Shown: positions 41,676 through 51,671, numbered from the stretch's first letter. The stretch is 64,000 nucleotides of DNA from Sphingobium indicum B90A (GCF_000264945.2 NZ_CP013070.1:1736001-1800000); one strand, 5' to 3'. Numbers and translations: made by a program. Notes: generated from the sequence alone by a model not told the origin.

Positions 41676-44600
41676 TCAATGAAAATCCCGCGATTGCGGC
41701 AATATCCGCACATTGCGCGGATGCCCGGAGGCATGCCGAGGACGCATGCGGGAAGGTTCCTGCACATCCGTTTGCGAAAGCCGCGACAATTCCGCCGTCC
41801 TGTCATGCACGCGGGATGCCATCAGGTGGACGACGCCTTCCTTGCTGCGCTGCACTTCCCCTTCGACCAGCATCAGCCGCGACGCCATGACCGGGCGCCG
41901 CTGCATTTCGAACAACCGCGCCCACAAAAGGATATTGGTGATCCCCGTCTCATCCTCGATGGTGATGAAGACCGCATTGCCCTTGCCCGGCCGCTGCCGC
42001 ACCAGCACCACGCCGGCCGTCTTCACCAGCGTCCCGTTCCTCGCCGCCGCAATCTGGGCGCAGCTCAGCACGCCTTCCGCCGCGAAGACCGGGCGCAGGA
42101 ATTGCATCGGATGGCCCTTGAGCGACAGGCGCGTCACCAGATAATCGGCCTCGACATGCTCGGACAAAGCCATGGCGGGCAGCATCGCATCCGGCTCCTC
42201 CCCCAGTTCTCGGGCCTTGGCGGCGGCGAACAGGGGCAATTCGTCCGAAGGCGTCCGCCGCGCTTCCCACAGGGCGGTCCGCCGGTCCTTCCCCAGCGAG
42301 CGGCAGGCATCGGCATCCGCCAGCAATCGCAAGGCCCGCGCCGGCAATCCCGCCCGCCGCGCCAGATCCTCCATGGTGGAAAACAGCCCTTCCTTCCGCG
42401 CCGCGACCAGTCGCTTCGCCCAATCCTCGCGAAAACCCTCCACCTGCCGCAGCCCCAGGCGCAACGCCAGGGCTCGCCCCTCTCCCTCGCCCCGCCCGCC
42501 GTCCCGCGACCGCAGCAGCGGTTCCAGCGCATTGTCCCACCCGCTCATATTCACATCGACATCATGCACGGTGACGCCATGCTCCCGCGCATCGCGCACG
42601 ATCTGGGCCGGGGCATAGAAACCCATGGGCTGCGAATTGAGGAGCGCGCAGGCGAACACGGCAGGCTGGTGGCATTTGATCCAGGCCGACACATAGACCA
42701 GCCGCGCGAAGGACAATGCATGGCTTTCGGGAAAGCCGTAGCTGCCGAAACCCTCGATCTGCTTGAAGCATCGTTCGGCGAACTCCGCCTCATAGCCGCG
42801 CTCCACCATGCCCCTGATCATCTTCTCGCGGAAATGATGGATCGTGCCGACATTGCGGAATGTCGCCATGGCGCGGCGCAGGGCGTCGGCCTCCGCCGGC
42901 TCGAAGCCTGCCGCCGTGATGGCGAGCTTCATCGCCTGTTCCTGGAACAGCGGCACGCCGTAGGTCTCGCCCAGCAATTTCTGCAGTTCGTCGGCCGGCC
43001 CATGATGCGGGGATGGCCGGGGATATTCGACCTTCTCGTCCCCGCATCGCCGCCGCAGATAGGGATGGACCATATTGCCCTCGATCGGTCCAGGACGAAC
43101 GATCGCCACCTGCACGGTCAGGTCATAGATCGAACGGGGCTTCAGGCGCGGCAGCATGTTGATCTGCGCCCTGCTTTCCACCTGGAACACGCCGATGCTG
43201 TCGCCCTTGCACAGCATGTTGTAGACGGCTTCGTCCTGCGCTTCCATATCGACCGTCAACTGATGGTCGCCCAGCCCCTGTTCCCGCATCAGGTCGAACG
43301 CCCGGCGGATGCAGCTCAACATCCCCAGCGCCAGCACGTCGACCTTCATCAGGCCAAGGGCGTCGATGTCGTCCTTGTCCCATTCGATGAAGCTGCGATC
43401 CTCCATTGCCGCATGATGCAGCGGCACCGTCTCGTCCAGCCGGTTCTGCGTCAGCACGAAGCCCCCCACATGCTGCGAAAGGTGGCGCGGAAAGGGCTCT
43501 GACAGCAATTGGTCGACAACCGCCTTCAACTGCGCGATCTGCGGATTGTCGAGCGCGAAGCCCGCCTCCACGATCCGGGCGTCGTTCATGTCGCTCGAAT
43601 AGCTGCCCCAGACCGTGCTGGAGAGGCGGGCCGACACATCCTCGCCAAGGCCCAGCACCTTCGCCACTTCCCGCACGGCGCTGCGCGAACGGTAATGGAT
43701 GACGGTCGCGGCGATCCCGGCGCGATGACGGCCATAGCGTTCGTAGATATATTGCATCACCTCCTCGCGCCGCTCATGTTCGAAATCGACGTCGATGTCG
43801 GGCGGTTCGTTGCGATCTTCGGATACGAAGCGGGAAAAGAGCAGGTCGTGCCTGAGCGGGTCGATGGACGTCACCCCCAGCAGGAAGCAGACCATGCTGT
43901 TCGCCGCCGATCCGCGCCCCTGGCAAAGGATTCCCTTCGTCCGGGCAAAGGCGACGATGTCGTGCACGGTCAGGAAATAATAGGCATAGTTGCGCTTGGC
44001 GATGAGACTGAATTCTTCTTCCAGCGTCTGGCGCACTTTCAGGGGAAGGCGCGCGCCATAGCGGGCATGGGCGGCGGACCAGGTCAGTTCCTCCAGCCAT
44101 TGCTGCGCCGTCCATCCTTCCGGCACGGGTTCATGGGGATACTCATAGGAAAGCTGGTCGAGCGTGAAATGCACCCGGCTCAGAAAATGTCCGCTTTCCG
44201 CCACCGCTTCCGGGCAATCGCGGAACAGATGGGCGATTTCGGCAGGGTCATGGACATGCCTTTCCGCATTCGCCTCCAGCAGGCGTCCTGCCCTGGCGAT
44301 GGTGGTGCCTTCGCGAATGCAGCCCAGCACGTCCTGAAGGGGACGCTGCGCCGGGCTGGCATAGAGCGCGTCCATGGTCGCCAGCAAGGGCACGCCCGTT
44401 ATCGCCGAAAGCCCCTTGAACTGCGCCAGCCGCCGCGCATCCCGCCCATCCCGCCGCAATGCCGCCGCCAGCCAGACCCGGCGCGGCGCAAGATGCGACA
44501 ATCGGACCAGCAGAGCTTCCAGGTCGGACGGAGCCGGCGGCGGCACGAGGCTGAGATGGCCCTGCCTGATCGCTTCCTGCGACGGCCGGTCGTCATGTTC

Positions 44601-45245
44601 ATAGTCCACCGGCTTGCGATGCGCGGTCTGTTGGGTGGCGGTGGAGCCAGGCATCACGATCAGCAGCAGATCGTCCAGATAGGCGGTCAGATCCTCATAG
44701 CGAAGGATGCAATCGCCCTTCACCGAACGGAGATTGCCGAGGGTCAGCAATTTGGTGAGTTCGCCCCAACCCCGCCGGGTCGCGGGATAGGCGACGATGT
44801 CCGGCGTGCCGTCCACGAAGACCAGCCTGGCGCCGACGACCAGCCGCAGGTCGGTCCGGCAGGCGCGCTCCTCCTCTTCGCTGAGTTCCAGCGGCTGTCC
44901 CGCTTCCTTGCGCGCCTCCAGCAAGGCGGCGCGCATCCGTTCGGGCCAGCGCTTGCGCGCCACATGGGCGCGGACCACCCCGGCGACGCTGTTGCGGTCG
45001 GCTATGCCCAGCCCCTCAAGCCCCAGGGCGATGGCGCGCGCCACCATGTCCTGCGGATGGGATGCCCCGCGCAGGAAGGAGAAATTGGTCGCCGCCACCA
45101 GTTCGGCAAAGGGCGGCGCCTTGGGCAATCCGGTCGGCGAAGGTTCGCCACGGGGCTTCCGGCGCGCCTTCTCCAGCGCGTTGAGTTCGCGCCGGTCGAT
45201 GGATTTGGGCCTGGACGGGTCGGGGCCCTTGCCGTGGCGCTTCAT
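41676..45245 (-). CDS. dnaE2: Error-prone DNA polymerase DnaE2
   Basis: C-family polymerase of 1189 residues for SOS mutagenesis, acting with ImuA and ImuB. The PHP domain begins FSFLRGASHPQDMV. The polymerase active site includes PDIDVDFEHERR and GRGSAANSMVCFLLGVT, and helix-hairpin-helix and OB-fold regions follow (TAGVVLVRQRPGKGNAVFITIEDETG). The start at 45245 (MKRHGKGPDPSR) overlaps the imuB stop in ATGA. The C-terminus is normal. The 254 bases downstream to 41421 are strikingly AT-rich and hold no gene I can see. Confidence 0.96.
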   Translation of the reverse strand: MKRHGKGPDPSRPKSIDRRELNALEKARRKPRGEPSPTGLPKAPPFAELVAATNFSFLRGASHPQDMVARAIALGLEGLGIADRNSVAGVVRAHVARKRWPERMRAALLEARKEAGQPLELSEEEERACRTDLRLVVGARLVFVDGTPDIVAYPATRRGWGELTKLLTLGNLRSVKGDCILRYEDLTAYLDDLLLIVMPGSTATQQTAHRKPVDYEHDDRPSQEAIRQGHLSLVPPPAPSDLEALLVRLSHLAPRRVWLAAALRRDGRDARRLAQFKGLSAITGVPLLATMDALYASPAQRPLQDVLGCIREGTTIARAGRLLEANAERHVHDPAEIAHLFRDCPEAVAESGHFLSRVHFTLDQLSYEYPHEPVPEGWTAQQWLEELTWSAAHARYGARLPLKVRQTLEEEFSLIAKRNYAYYFLTVHDIVAFARTKGILCQGRGSAANSMVCFLLGVTSIDPLRHDLLFSRFVSEDRNEPPDIDVDFEHERREEVMQYIYERYGRHRAGIAATVIHYRSRSAVREVAKVLGLGEDVSARLSSTVWGSYSSDMNDARIVEAGFALDNPQIAQLKAVVDQLLSEPFPRHLSQHVGGFVLTQNRLDETVPLHHAAMEDRSFIEWDKDDIDALGLMKVDVLALGMLSCIRRAFDLMREQGLGDHQLTVDMEAQDEAVYNMLCKGDSIGVFQVESRAQINMLPRLKPRSIYDLTVQVAIVRPGPIEGNMVHPYLRRRCGDEKVEYPRPSPHHGPADELQKLLGETYGVPLFQEQAMKLAITAAGFEPAEADALRRAMATFRNVGTIHHFREKMIRGMVERGYEAEFAERCFKQIEGFGSYGFPESHALSFARLVYVSAWIKCHQPAVFACALLNSQPMGFYAPAQIVRDAREHGVTVHDVDVNMSGWDNALEPLLRSRDGGRGEGEGRALALRLGLRQVEGFREDWAKRLVAARKEGLFSTMEDLARRAGLPARALRLLADADACRSLGKDRRTALWEARRTPSDELPLFAAAKARELGEEPDAMLPAMALSEHVEADYLVTRLSLKGHPMQFLRPVFAAEGVLSCAQIAAARNGTLVKTAGVVLVRQRPGKGNAVFITIEDETGITNILLWARLFEMQRRPVMASRLMLVEGEVQRSKEGVVHLMASRVHDRTAELSRLSQTDVQEPSRMRPRHASGHPRNVRILPQSRDFH

Positions 45246-46801
45246 GCGAACAGGCCATGGATGTACCAGCCGGGATGTTCCGCTTCGGCGCCGTAAAGCC
45301 CGTTGCGGAATATCCAGTAGCGCCGCCCCCGCGCATCCTCGACCCGATAATAGTCGCGGGTCAGCCCCACGCTTTCCCCCTCCAGAGCGCCGTCCCTGGC
45401 CGTCCACCATGGGGGCGCGATGCGTTCGGGGCCTTCATAGCGCGTTACTTCATGCAATGCCTTGCGCCAGCGGAAGCGATGCGGCGGACCATCGGGCACC
45501 TCGGCCACCACGTCGATCGGCTGGGGCGGATCGAACAGATGCAGCGGGCGCATGGGCGGCTCCCCCTCCTCCCCCTCCTGCGGCCAGTTCATGGGGGCGC
45601 GGCTTTCCACGGCGGGCAGGGCAAGCTGGGCCTGTTCGGGGACATGGCTGTCCTTCGGGTGAAGCCGCTGGATGCGCGCCCGGCCTGCCCGGATCGACAG
45701 CCGGTCGACCAGGGCCGCGACGCTTTCCTCGCGACGCGCCTCTCCCCCTTCCAGCGCCAGTTGCGTGGGCGCCATCGGCTCCGCCCGCTGCACGGCAAGG
45801 CGCAGCATGTCGAAGCCGAAACCGGGGTCCAGCGGATCGGACAGCGCATCGATCCGTTCCTGCACCAGCCGCATGATCGCGGGCGCGTCCCGCACCGGCA
45901 GGCTGGTTTCCACCCGCAAGGGAAAGGCGAGGCCGTCGCTGCGGAAGAACAGCGCCTCGAACCGCCGCCCGCCCTGCCCGCGTTCGCTGAGCCGCTCCCC
46001 CGCCTCGGCCGCCATCTCCTCCAGCGTCCGGAGGGCAAAGGCGGTGCTGCCCATCGGCTCGGCAAAGCGCCGCTCGATCCGGATCGCCGGGCGCGACCGC
46101 CGGGGCGCGAGCGGCCGCCGCCCCAGCCCCAGCAGGTTATTCAACGCGTCCACCGCCTCCTCGCCGAAGCGCGACGCCAGGACCGCCGCCGGCCGCGCCG
46201 CCAGATCTCCCACCGTCCGCAACCCCGCCCGGCGCAGCGCCACCGCGCTTTCATCCTCCAGCCGCAACGCCTCCACCGGCAGGCGGCGCAGCGCCGCATC
46301 CTCGTCCGCCGCCGCGCCGACCGGAAAACGGCACAGCGCATGCGCGCCCTCCGCCGTTCCGGCAAGAGCATGGCGCACCCGCATGCCATGGCGCTCCAGC
46401 CGCTCCGTCACCTCTCGCGCCAGCATGTCCTCCCCGCCCCAGAGATGGGCGCAGCCGCTAATGTCGAGCATCAGGCCGAAGGGCGAATCCAGCGCGGCGA
46501 CCGGCGTATAGCGGGCGCAACCGTCGCACAGCCGCTCCAGCCAGTCCTGGTCGCCATGGGGATCGGCATCGAACACGCGCAGTTCCGGCTCCCGCGCACG
46601 CGCATCGGCCAGCGTCATGCCGGGCGTCAGGCCCAGGGCCAAGGCATCGGCGTCGAGCGTCGCCAGCCGCATCGCGCCGCGCACCTGCTCGACGACGACG
46701 GCCGGTCCTTCGCCCTGCGCCCAGAGGTCAGGCCGCGCGATGCGCAGCCGGTCGATCGGCAGGAACGGGAACCACAGCGCCAGATAGCGGCGCTTGCCCA
46801 T
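45242..46801 (-). CDS. imuB: ImuB, inactive Y-family polymerase of the SOS mutasome
   Basis: A 519-residue DinB-like protein that bridges DnaE2, the beta clamp and ImuA. It starts MGKRRYLALWFPFLPIDRL and has a DinB-like fold. The region of the catalytic Ser-Asp-Glu reads LMLDISGCAHLWGG, lacking the acidic pair, as expected for ImuB. ATG 46801 is chosen because GGAGG lies five bases upstream and the family N-terminus follows; an in-frame ATG at 46855 is possible. It overlaps imuA by about 74 bases and dnaE2 by four. Confidence 0.92.
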   Translation of the reverse strand: MGKRRYLALWFPFLPIDRLRIARPDLWAQGEGPAVVVEQVRGAMRLATLDADALALGLTPGMTLADARAREPELRVFDADPHGDQDWLERLCDGCARYTPVAALDSPFGLMLDISGCAHLWGGEDMLAREVTERLERHGMRVRHALAGTAEGAHALCRFPVGAAADEDAALRRLPVEALRLEDESAVALRRAGLRTVGDLAARPAAVLASRFGEEAVDALNNLLGLGRRPLAPRRSRPAIRIERRFAEPMGSTAFALRTLEEMAAEAGERLSERGQGGRRFEALFFRSDGLAFPLRVETSLPVRDAPAIMRLVQERIDALSDPLDPGFGFDMLRLAVQRAEPMAPTQLALEGGEARREESVAALVDRLSIRAGRARIQRLHPKDSHVPEQAQLALPAVESRAPMNWPQEGEEGEPPMRPLHLFDPPQPIDVVAEVPDGPPHRFRWRKALHEVTRYEGPERIAPPWWTARDGALEGESVGLTRDYYRVEDARGRRYWIFRNGLYGAEAEHPGWYIHGLFA

Positions 46802-47573
46802 CGCGTCCTCCGCCGTCCCGTCCGCCGCCATCCTGTCCAAGGCCATGGCGTTCATCGCGCCCACCTTCCCTTTCTTCAAACATGCCCCGGCCATTGTCCC
46901 AGGCCAGCCGCCAGCAAAGCCCATCCCGTCCCGCCCGCCGCCGCAGCAGGCTGAGGTCGAAGGCGCTCCTGCCCGGCCCATTTCCCGGCAAGGGCGGCGA
47001 TGGCGCCGCCGCCACGCGCCAGCGCGTGTCCGCCGCGCTCGGCACCGGATCGCCGCTTACCCGCAACATGAAGGCCGTGACGCCGGACGACTCCGCCGCC
47101 AGCGCCAGCCGCCGGCTGGCGGTCAGGTCCAGCAAGGGCGCCGGACCGCGCAATTCCGCCAGCAGCGCGCCCAGCGCGGGGCAGCGCAGCGCATCGACCG
47201 CCGCCCGCAGCAGCATGGCCTCATCGGCCATCACGCCGATCAGCAGCCGGGCGGGATCGATGCCAAATGCCGCCAGTCCAGGACCATAAGGCATGCCTCC
47301 GGCCCGGCCCGCCGCCGCCGTGCGCAGCCAGAGCAGGGGCGCTTCCCCCGCCGCCAGCCGCGCTAAAATCAGGGCCAGGCCGGCCCCCGCCGCCGCTTCA
47401 TCCGCCGCGGCGAAGAATTCATGCACCCGGCCCCGCGCCAAGCCGCCGTCCAGCGCATGGTCGAGCGGCGCATGGCCGGTTTCCACCCGCGCATGGGGCT
47501 GCGCGGCTGGAACGCCCTCCAGCGATGCGATATGCCGCCTGAGGGCGGCGAGGGTCTTCACCGACTCAGCCAT
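46728..47573 (-). CDS. imuA: ImuA, RecA-like protein of the SOS mutasome
   Basis: A 281-residue RecA/SulA-like protein. It begins LAALRRHIASLEGVPAAQPHARVETGHAPLDHALDGGLARGRVHEFF; the core (LLWLRT, GIDPARLLIGVMADEAMLLRAAVDALRC) matches ImuA rather than RecA, and no proper Walker A is visible. The C-terminal 30 residues are a Gly/Asp/Arg repeat tail read through the imuB start. First gene of imuA-imuB-dnaE2. A LexA box overlaps its ribosome-binding site. Confidence 0.92.
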   Translation of the reverse strand: MAESVKTLAALRRHIASLEGVPAAQPHARVETGHAPLDHALDGGLARGRVHEFFAAADEAAAGAGLALILARLAAGEAPLLWLRTAAAGRAGGMPYGPGLAAFGIDPARLLIGVMADEAMLLRAAVDALRCPALGALLAELRGPAPLLDLTASRRLALAAESSGVTAFMLRVSGDPVPSAADTRWRVAAAPSPPLPGNGPGRSAFDLSLLRRRAGRDGLCWRLAWDNGRGMFEEREGGRDERHGLGQDGGGRDGGGRDGQAPLSGAVVPVPADRPAAHRAA

Positions 47574-47577
47574 ATAT

Positions 47578-47592
47578 GTTCCCTATTTGTTC
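47578..47592 (-). promoter_or_regulatory. LexA (SOS) box of imuA-imuB-dnaE2
   Basis: Minus-strand GAACAAATAGGGAAC, a perfect GAAC-N7-GAAC, ending four bases before the imuA ATG. The AGGGAA within it is also the only ribosome-binding site, so LexA binding and translation initiation signals coincide. imuAB-dnaE2 is a known LexA target in Caulobacter. Confidence 0.92.
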
Positions 47593-47794
47593 TTTTCGTC
47601 GCAATGGCGGACGCTGTCAATCGGGCATGAAGGCCCGAACCGGAAAAGGCGCAAGCGACGCCCGCACCCATCCATTTCCCAACCGCTTCCCCCATCAGCC
47701 TTTTTTCTGTAAGTTGCCGAAGCAGGTGTTACCGGGGCGACTCGAAATGCCGGATTGAAAGGCTGCGAGCGCCTGCCAATGTGGGAGAGGGCTT

Positions 47795-48664
47795 GTGCCG
47801 GTTGCGGTAGCCATCGCCATGCTCGTGGTCGGCTCGGTCGCCTTTCACCTGTTCAGTCCCTGGTGGAGCACGCCCATCGCATCCAATTGGGGATCGATCG
47901 ATTCCGCGCTGGACGTGACGCTCTGGATATGCGGGGCGGCCTTTGTCGGGCTCAACCTTTTTCTTGCCTGGGCACTCGCCAAATATCGCCACCGCCCCGG
48001 CCACCGGGCGCATTATGAACCGGAAAACAGCACGCTGGAAAGGCGGCTGACATTCTGGACCGCCATCGGCATCGCCGGGATGCTGGCGCCGGGCCTCGTC
48101 GCCTGGGGCAAATATGTGTCGGTGCCGAAAGAGGCCACCGTCATCGAGGCGGTGGGGCAGCAATGGCAATGGTCGTTCCGCTATCCGGGGCCGGACGGCG
48201 TGCTGGGCGCGGCGGGGGTCAAATATATCACCCCCGACAATGGGCTGGGGCTCGATCCGCTCGATCCGTTCGGACGCGACGACATATTGGTCGAAAGCGG
48301 CGACCTGCACCTGCCGGTCGGCAAGCCGGTGAAGATCGTGCTGCGGTCCAAGGACGTGCTGCACGATTTCTACGTGCCGGAATTCCGGGCCAAGATGGAC
48401 CTCGTGCCCGGCATCGTCACTTATTTCTGGCTGACCCCGACGAAGACGGGCACGTTCGACATCCTCTGCGCCGAACTGTGCGGCACCGGCCATCATGCGA
48501 TGCGCGGCAAGGTGGTGGTGGAAACGCCCCAGGCCTTCGCGCAATGGCAGGCGCAGCAGAGCAGCTTCGGCCAGATATTGGCGGAGACGCCCCCCGCCGC
48601 CATGTCGATCCTGCTGATCAAGGCCAATGCCTGCATCGTCCCTGCCTCCTGGAGCATTCGCTGA
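47795..48664 (+). CDS. Cytochrome c oxidase subunit II
   Basis: A 289-residue subunit starting with GTG at 47795 behind GGGAGAGGG. Two N-terminal membrane helices precede the periplasmic cupredoxin domain, with the aromatic electron-entry WQWSFRYPG and the CuA site CAELCGTGHHAM (two Cys, His and Met, with a further His in VLHDFYVPE). The usual D/E after HH is Ala. First gene of an oxidase operon; its stop overlaps the subunit I start by one base. No fused haem c domain; a separate cytochrome c gene ends the operon. Confidence 0.93.
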   Translation: MPVAVAIAMLVVGSVAFHLFSPWWSTPIASNWGSIDSALDVTLWICGAAFVGLNLFLAWALAKYRHRPGHRAHYEPENSTLERRLTFWTAIGIAGMLAPGLVAWGKYVSVPKEATVIEAVGQQWQWSFRYPGPDGVLGAAGVKYITPDNGLGLDPLDPFGRDDILVESGDLHLPVGKPVKIVLRSKDVLHDFYVPEFRAKMDLVPGIVTYFWLTPTKTGTFDILCAELCGTGHHAMRGKVVVETPQAFAQWQAQQSSFGQILAETPPAAMSILLIKANACIVPASWSIR

Positions 48665-50394
48665 TGGCTACGACCCTGGCCGACGACCTGCGCCCGCTGC
48701 ATCATCCGCATGGCTGGGTCACGAAATATGTCTGGAGCCAGGATCACAAGGTCATCGCCATCCAATATAGCGTGACCGCCATCGCCATCGGACTGGTGGC
48801 GTTGGTGCTGTCGGCGCTGATGCGGCTGCAACTGGGGTTTCCGGGGGTGTTCCCGGCGATCCAGCCCGACAATTACCTGCAATTCGTGTCGATGCACGGC
48901 ATGATCATGGTCGTCTACCTGCTGACGGCGCTGCTGCTGGGTGGTTTCGGCAATTACCTGATCCCGCTGATGATCGGGGCGCGGGACATGGTGTTCCCCT
49001 TCGTCAACATGCTGAGCTACTGGTTCTACCTGCTGTCGGTGGTCGTGCTGGTGGCCGGATTCTTCGTGCCCGGCGGGCCTACGGGAGCGGGCTGGACGCT
49101 CTACCCGCCGCAAGCGATCACCGAAGGGACGCCCGGCCACCAATGGGGCATAGCGACCATGCTGGTCAGCCTCGCCATCTTCGTCGCGGCCTTCACCATG
49201 GGGGGCCTCAATTATGTGACGACGGTGCTCCAGGCGCGGACGCGGGGCATGACGCTGATGCGCATGCCGCTGTCGGTCTGGGGCATCTTCACCGCGTCGG
49301 TGATGGGCCTGCTCGCCTTTCCGGCCCTGTTCGTCGCGGCGATCATGATGCTGTTCGACCATTTCGCCGGCACCAGCTTCTTCATGCCGACGATGCAGTC
49401 CATGGGCGCGATCACCGACACGCAGGGGGGAAGCCCCCTCCTGTTCCAGCATCTCTTCTGGTTCTTCGGCCATCCGGAAGTCTATATCGTCGCCCTGCCC
49501 GCCTTCGGCATCGTGTCGGACCTGATCAGCGTCCATGCCCGGCGCAACATCTTCGGATACCGCATGATGGTCTGGGCGATCGTCATCATCGGCGCGCTCA
49601 GCTTCCTGGTCTGGGCGCATCATATGTATGTGAGCGGCATGAACCCCTATTTCGGGTTCTTCTTCGCGACATCGACCTTGATCATCGCCATTCCCACCGC
49701 GATCAAGGTCTATAACTGGCTGCTGACGCTGTGGCGCGGCGACATCCATATGCGCGTGCCGATGCTGTTCGCCATCGCCTTCATCTTCACCTTCATCCAC
49801 GGCGGGCTGTCGGGGCTGTTCCTGGGCAATGTCAGCGTCGACGTGCCGCTGTCCGACACCTTCTTCGTCGTCGCGCATTTCCATATGGTCATGGGCGTGT
49901 CTCCGGTGCTGGTGATCTTCGGCGCCATCTATCACTGGTATCCCAAGATCACCGGGCGGATGTGGAACGAGACATTGGGGAAACTCCACTTCTGGATCAC
50001 CTTCCTTGGCGTCTACGCGATCTTCCTACCGATGCATTATCTGGGCATATTGGGCGTGCCGCGCCGATATTATGCGCTGGGCGATACGGCCTTCATCCCG
50101 CAATCGGTGCACCTCGCCAATCAATGGATCAGCATCGCCGCGCTGGTGGTGTTCGCGGCGCAGGGCCTGTTCTTCTTCAACATGATCTGGAGCCTGTTCC
50201 GCGGCCCCCGCGCCGGTCCCAATCCCTGGGGCGCGGCCAGCCTGGAGTGGCTGACCCCCGACACGCCGCCCGCCCACGGCAATTGGGGACCGCATCTGCC
50301 GGTGGTCCATCGCTGGGCCTATGACTACAGCGTGCCGGGGGCGGAACGCGACTTCATCCCCCAGACGGAGCCCAGAACGGAATTGGGCGGATGA
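48664..50394 (+). CDS. Cytochrome c oxidase subunit I
   Basis: Catalytic haem-copper subunit of 576 residues with 12 membrane helices. The haem ligand is in SMHGMIMVVYLL, the CuB and cross-linked Tyr region is FFGHPEVYIVALPAFGIV, and the paired haem histidines lie in FFVVAHFHMVMG. The proton-pump D-channel region is A-family-like (FGNYLIPLMIGARDMVFPFVNM). No Cox10, Cox11 or Cox15 assembly gene lies in the window. Overlaps the next gene by four bases. Confidence 0.96.
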   Translation: MATTLADDLRPLHHPHGWVTKYVWSQDHKVIAIQYSVTAIAIGLVALVLSALMRLQLGFPGVFPAIQPDNYLQFVSMHGMIMVVYLLTALLLGGFGNYLIPLMIGARDMVFPFVNMLSYWFYLLSVVVLVAGFFVPGGPTGAGWTLYPPQAITEGTPGHQWGIATMLVSLAIFVAAFTMGGLNYVTTVLQARTRGMTLMRMPLSVWGIFTASVMGLLAFPALFVAAIMMLFDHFAGTSFFMPTMQSMGAITDTQGGSPLLFQHLFWFFGHPEVYIVALPAFGIVSDLISVHARRNIFGYRMMVWAIVIIGALSFLVWAHHMYVSGMNPYFGFFFATSTLIIAIPTAIKVYNWLLTLWRGDIHMRVPMLFAIAFIFTFIHGGLSGLFLGNVSVDVPLSDTFFVVAHFHMVMGVSPVLVIFGAIYHWYPKITGRMWNETLGKLHFWITFLGVYAIFLPMHYLGILGVPRRYYALGDTAFIPQSVHLANQWISIAALVVFAAQGLFFFNMIWSLFRGPRAGPNPWGAASLEWLTPDTPPAHGNWGPHLPVVHRWAYDYSVPGAERDFIPQTEPRTELGG

Positions 50395-50963
50395 GCATCA
50401 TTACGCGCCTCACCGAAAAGAGCTGGGAGCCGGGCAATCCGGTCGAACGCGAACGACCATCGGCGGCAACGGTCGGCATGGTCGCCTATTTCGGCGTGGC
50501 GCTGGTGATGTTCTCGCTGCTCGTGGCGGCCTATCTGATGCGCATGGGGCTGCATGAGGCGATCGGCCATGCCGACGACTGGCAGCAGATGCCCGATCCG
50601 CCGCTGCTCTGGATCAACACGGCGGTTCTGATCGCCAGCAGCATCGCCTGGGAAGTGGCGCGGCAGAGGCGGCAGGTTCGCGCAGCATTGACCGGAACGG
50701 CCCTCAGCCTGCTCTTTCTCGCCGGGCAACTCATGCTGTGGTGGCATTATCGGACGGCGGGTTACGGCCTGTCTGCCAACCCGGCCAATGCCTTTTTCTA
50801 CCTGCTGACGGCGCTTCACGGCCTGCACGTCGTCGGCGGCCTCGTCGCCGCCGGGCGGGCGCTGGCGAGGGCGAACGTGCGCACTATCGCCCTGTGCGCC
50901 CTCTACTGGCATTTCCTGCTGGCGATCTGGCTGGTTCTCGCCGCTTTGCTGCTGTCGACCTGA
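50391..50963 (+). CDS. Cytochrome c oxidase subunit III family protein (short)
   Basis: A 190-residue membrane protein of about five helices with subunit III blocks: GMVAYFGVALVMFSLLVAAYLMR and the conserved LTALHGLHVVGGLVA with ALYWHFLLAIWLVL. Shorter than canonical CoxC and followed by a second subunit III-like gene, so the operon encodes two paralogues. Start overlaps the subunit I stop (ATGA). Confidence 0.88.
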   Translation: MSIITRLTEKSWEPGNPVERERPSAATVGMVAYFGVALVMFSLLVAAYLMRMGLHEAIGHADDWQQMPDPPLLWINTAVLIASSIAWEVARQRRQVRAALTGTALSLLFLAGQLMLWWHYRTAGYGLSANPANAFFYLLTALHGLHVVGGLVAAGRALARANVRTIALCALYWHFLLAIWLVLAALLLST

Positions 50964-50974
50964 GGATTAGCGCC

Positions 50975-51658
50975 ATGGCCCAAGGCATCAGGGATAGGGA
51001 AGTCATCGCCCCCACCTTGCGGGAGATCGCGGCCGACTGGTCCGCCGACCAGGAAGTCTTCCGCCAGACCCATTGGGGCAAGGCGATGATGTGGATATTC
51101 CTGCTCAGCGACACCTTCATCTTCTCCTGCTTCCTGACCGGCTACATGACCGTGCGCGCCTCCGCCGTGCTGCCCTGGCCCAACACGGCGGAGGTGTTCG
51201 CGCTCAGCATCGGCGGGCAGGATATTCCGCTGATCCTGATCGCGATCATGACCTTCGTGCTGATCAGTTCCAGCGGCACCATGGCGATGGCCGTCAATTT
51301 CGGATACCGCCGCGACCGGCGGAAGACGGCGGCGCTGATGCTGCTGACCGCGCTGTTCGGGGCGACCTTCGTGTCGATGCAGGCCTTCGAATGGACCAAG
51401 CTGATCGAGGAAGGCGTGCGCCCCTGGAGCAACCCGATGGGCGCGCCGCAATTTGGCGCCAGCTTCTTCATGATCACCGGCTTCCACGGGCTGCATGTGA
51501 CCTGCGGCGTCATCCTGCTGCTGATCATCGCCTATAAGGTCGCGCGCGGCCATTATGACCGCACCGGCGATTACAGCGCGGTCGAGATCGCCGGGCTGTA
51601 CTGGCATTTCGTCGACCTCGTCTGGGTCTTCATCTTCGCCTTTTTCTATCTCTGGTGA
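50975..51658 (+). CDS. Cytochrome c oxidase subunit III
   Basis: A 227-residue five-helix subunit: MMWIFLLSDTFIFSCFLTGYM, MQAFEWTKLIEEG, the TGFHGLHVTCGVILL motif and EIAGLYWHFVDLVWVFIFAFFYL at the C-terminus, which is diagnostic for subunit III. The ATG at 50975 lies 11 bases after the preceding gene, with TGAGGA as ribosome site. Works with subunits I, II and IV. Confidence 0.93.
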   Translation: MAQGIRDREVIAPTLREIAADWSADQEVFRQTHWGKAMMWIFLLSDTFIFSCFLTGYMTVRASAVLPWPNTAEVFALSIGGQDIPLILIAIMTFVLISSSGTMAMAVNFGYRRDRRKTAALMLLTALFGATFVSMQAFEWTKLIEEGVRPWSNPMGAPQFGASFFMITGFHGLHVTCGVILLLIIAYKVARGHYDRTGDYSAVEIAGLYWHFVDLVWVFIFAFFYLW

Positions 51659-51671
51659 CGGGAGGGGGATC

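Noticed and set aside
43509..45296. 595-residue plus-strand frame opposite dnaE2
   Set aside because: Arg/His/Gln-rich mirror of a well-supported polymerase gene.
48493..49989. 498-residue minus-strand frame opposite oxidase subunit I
   Set aside because: His/Asp/Gln-rich shadow with no domain; subunit I on the other strand is certain.
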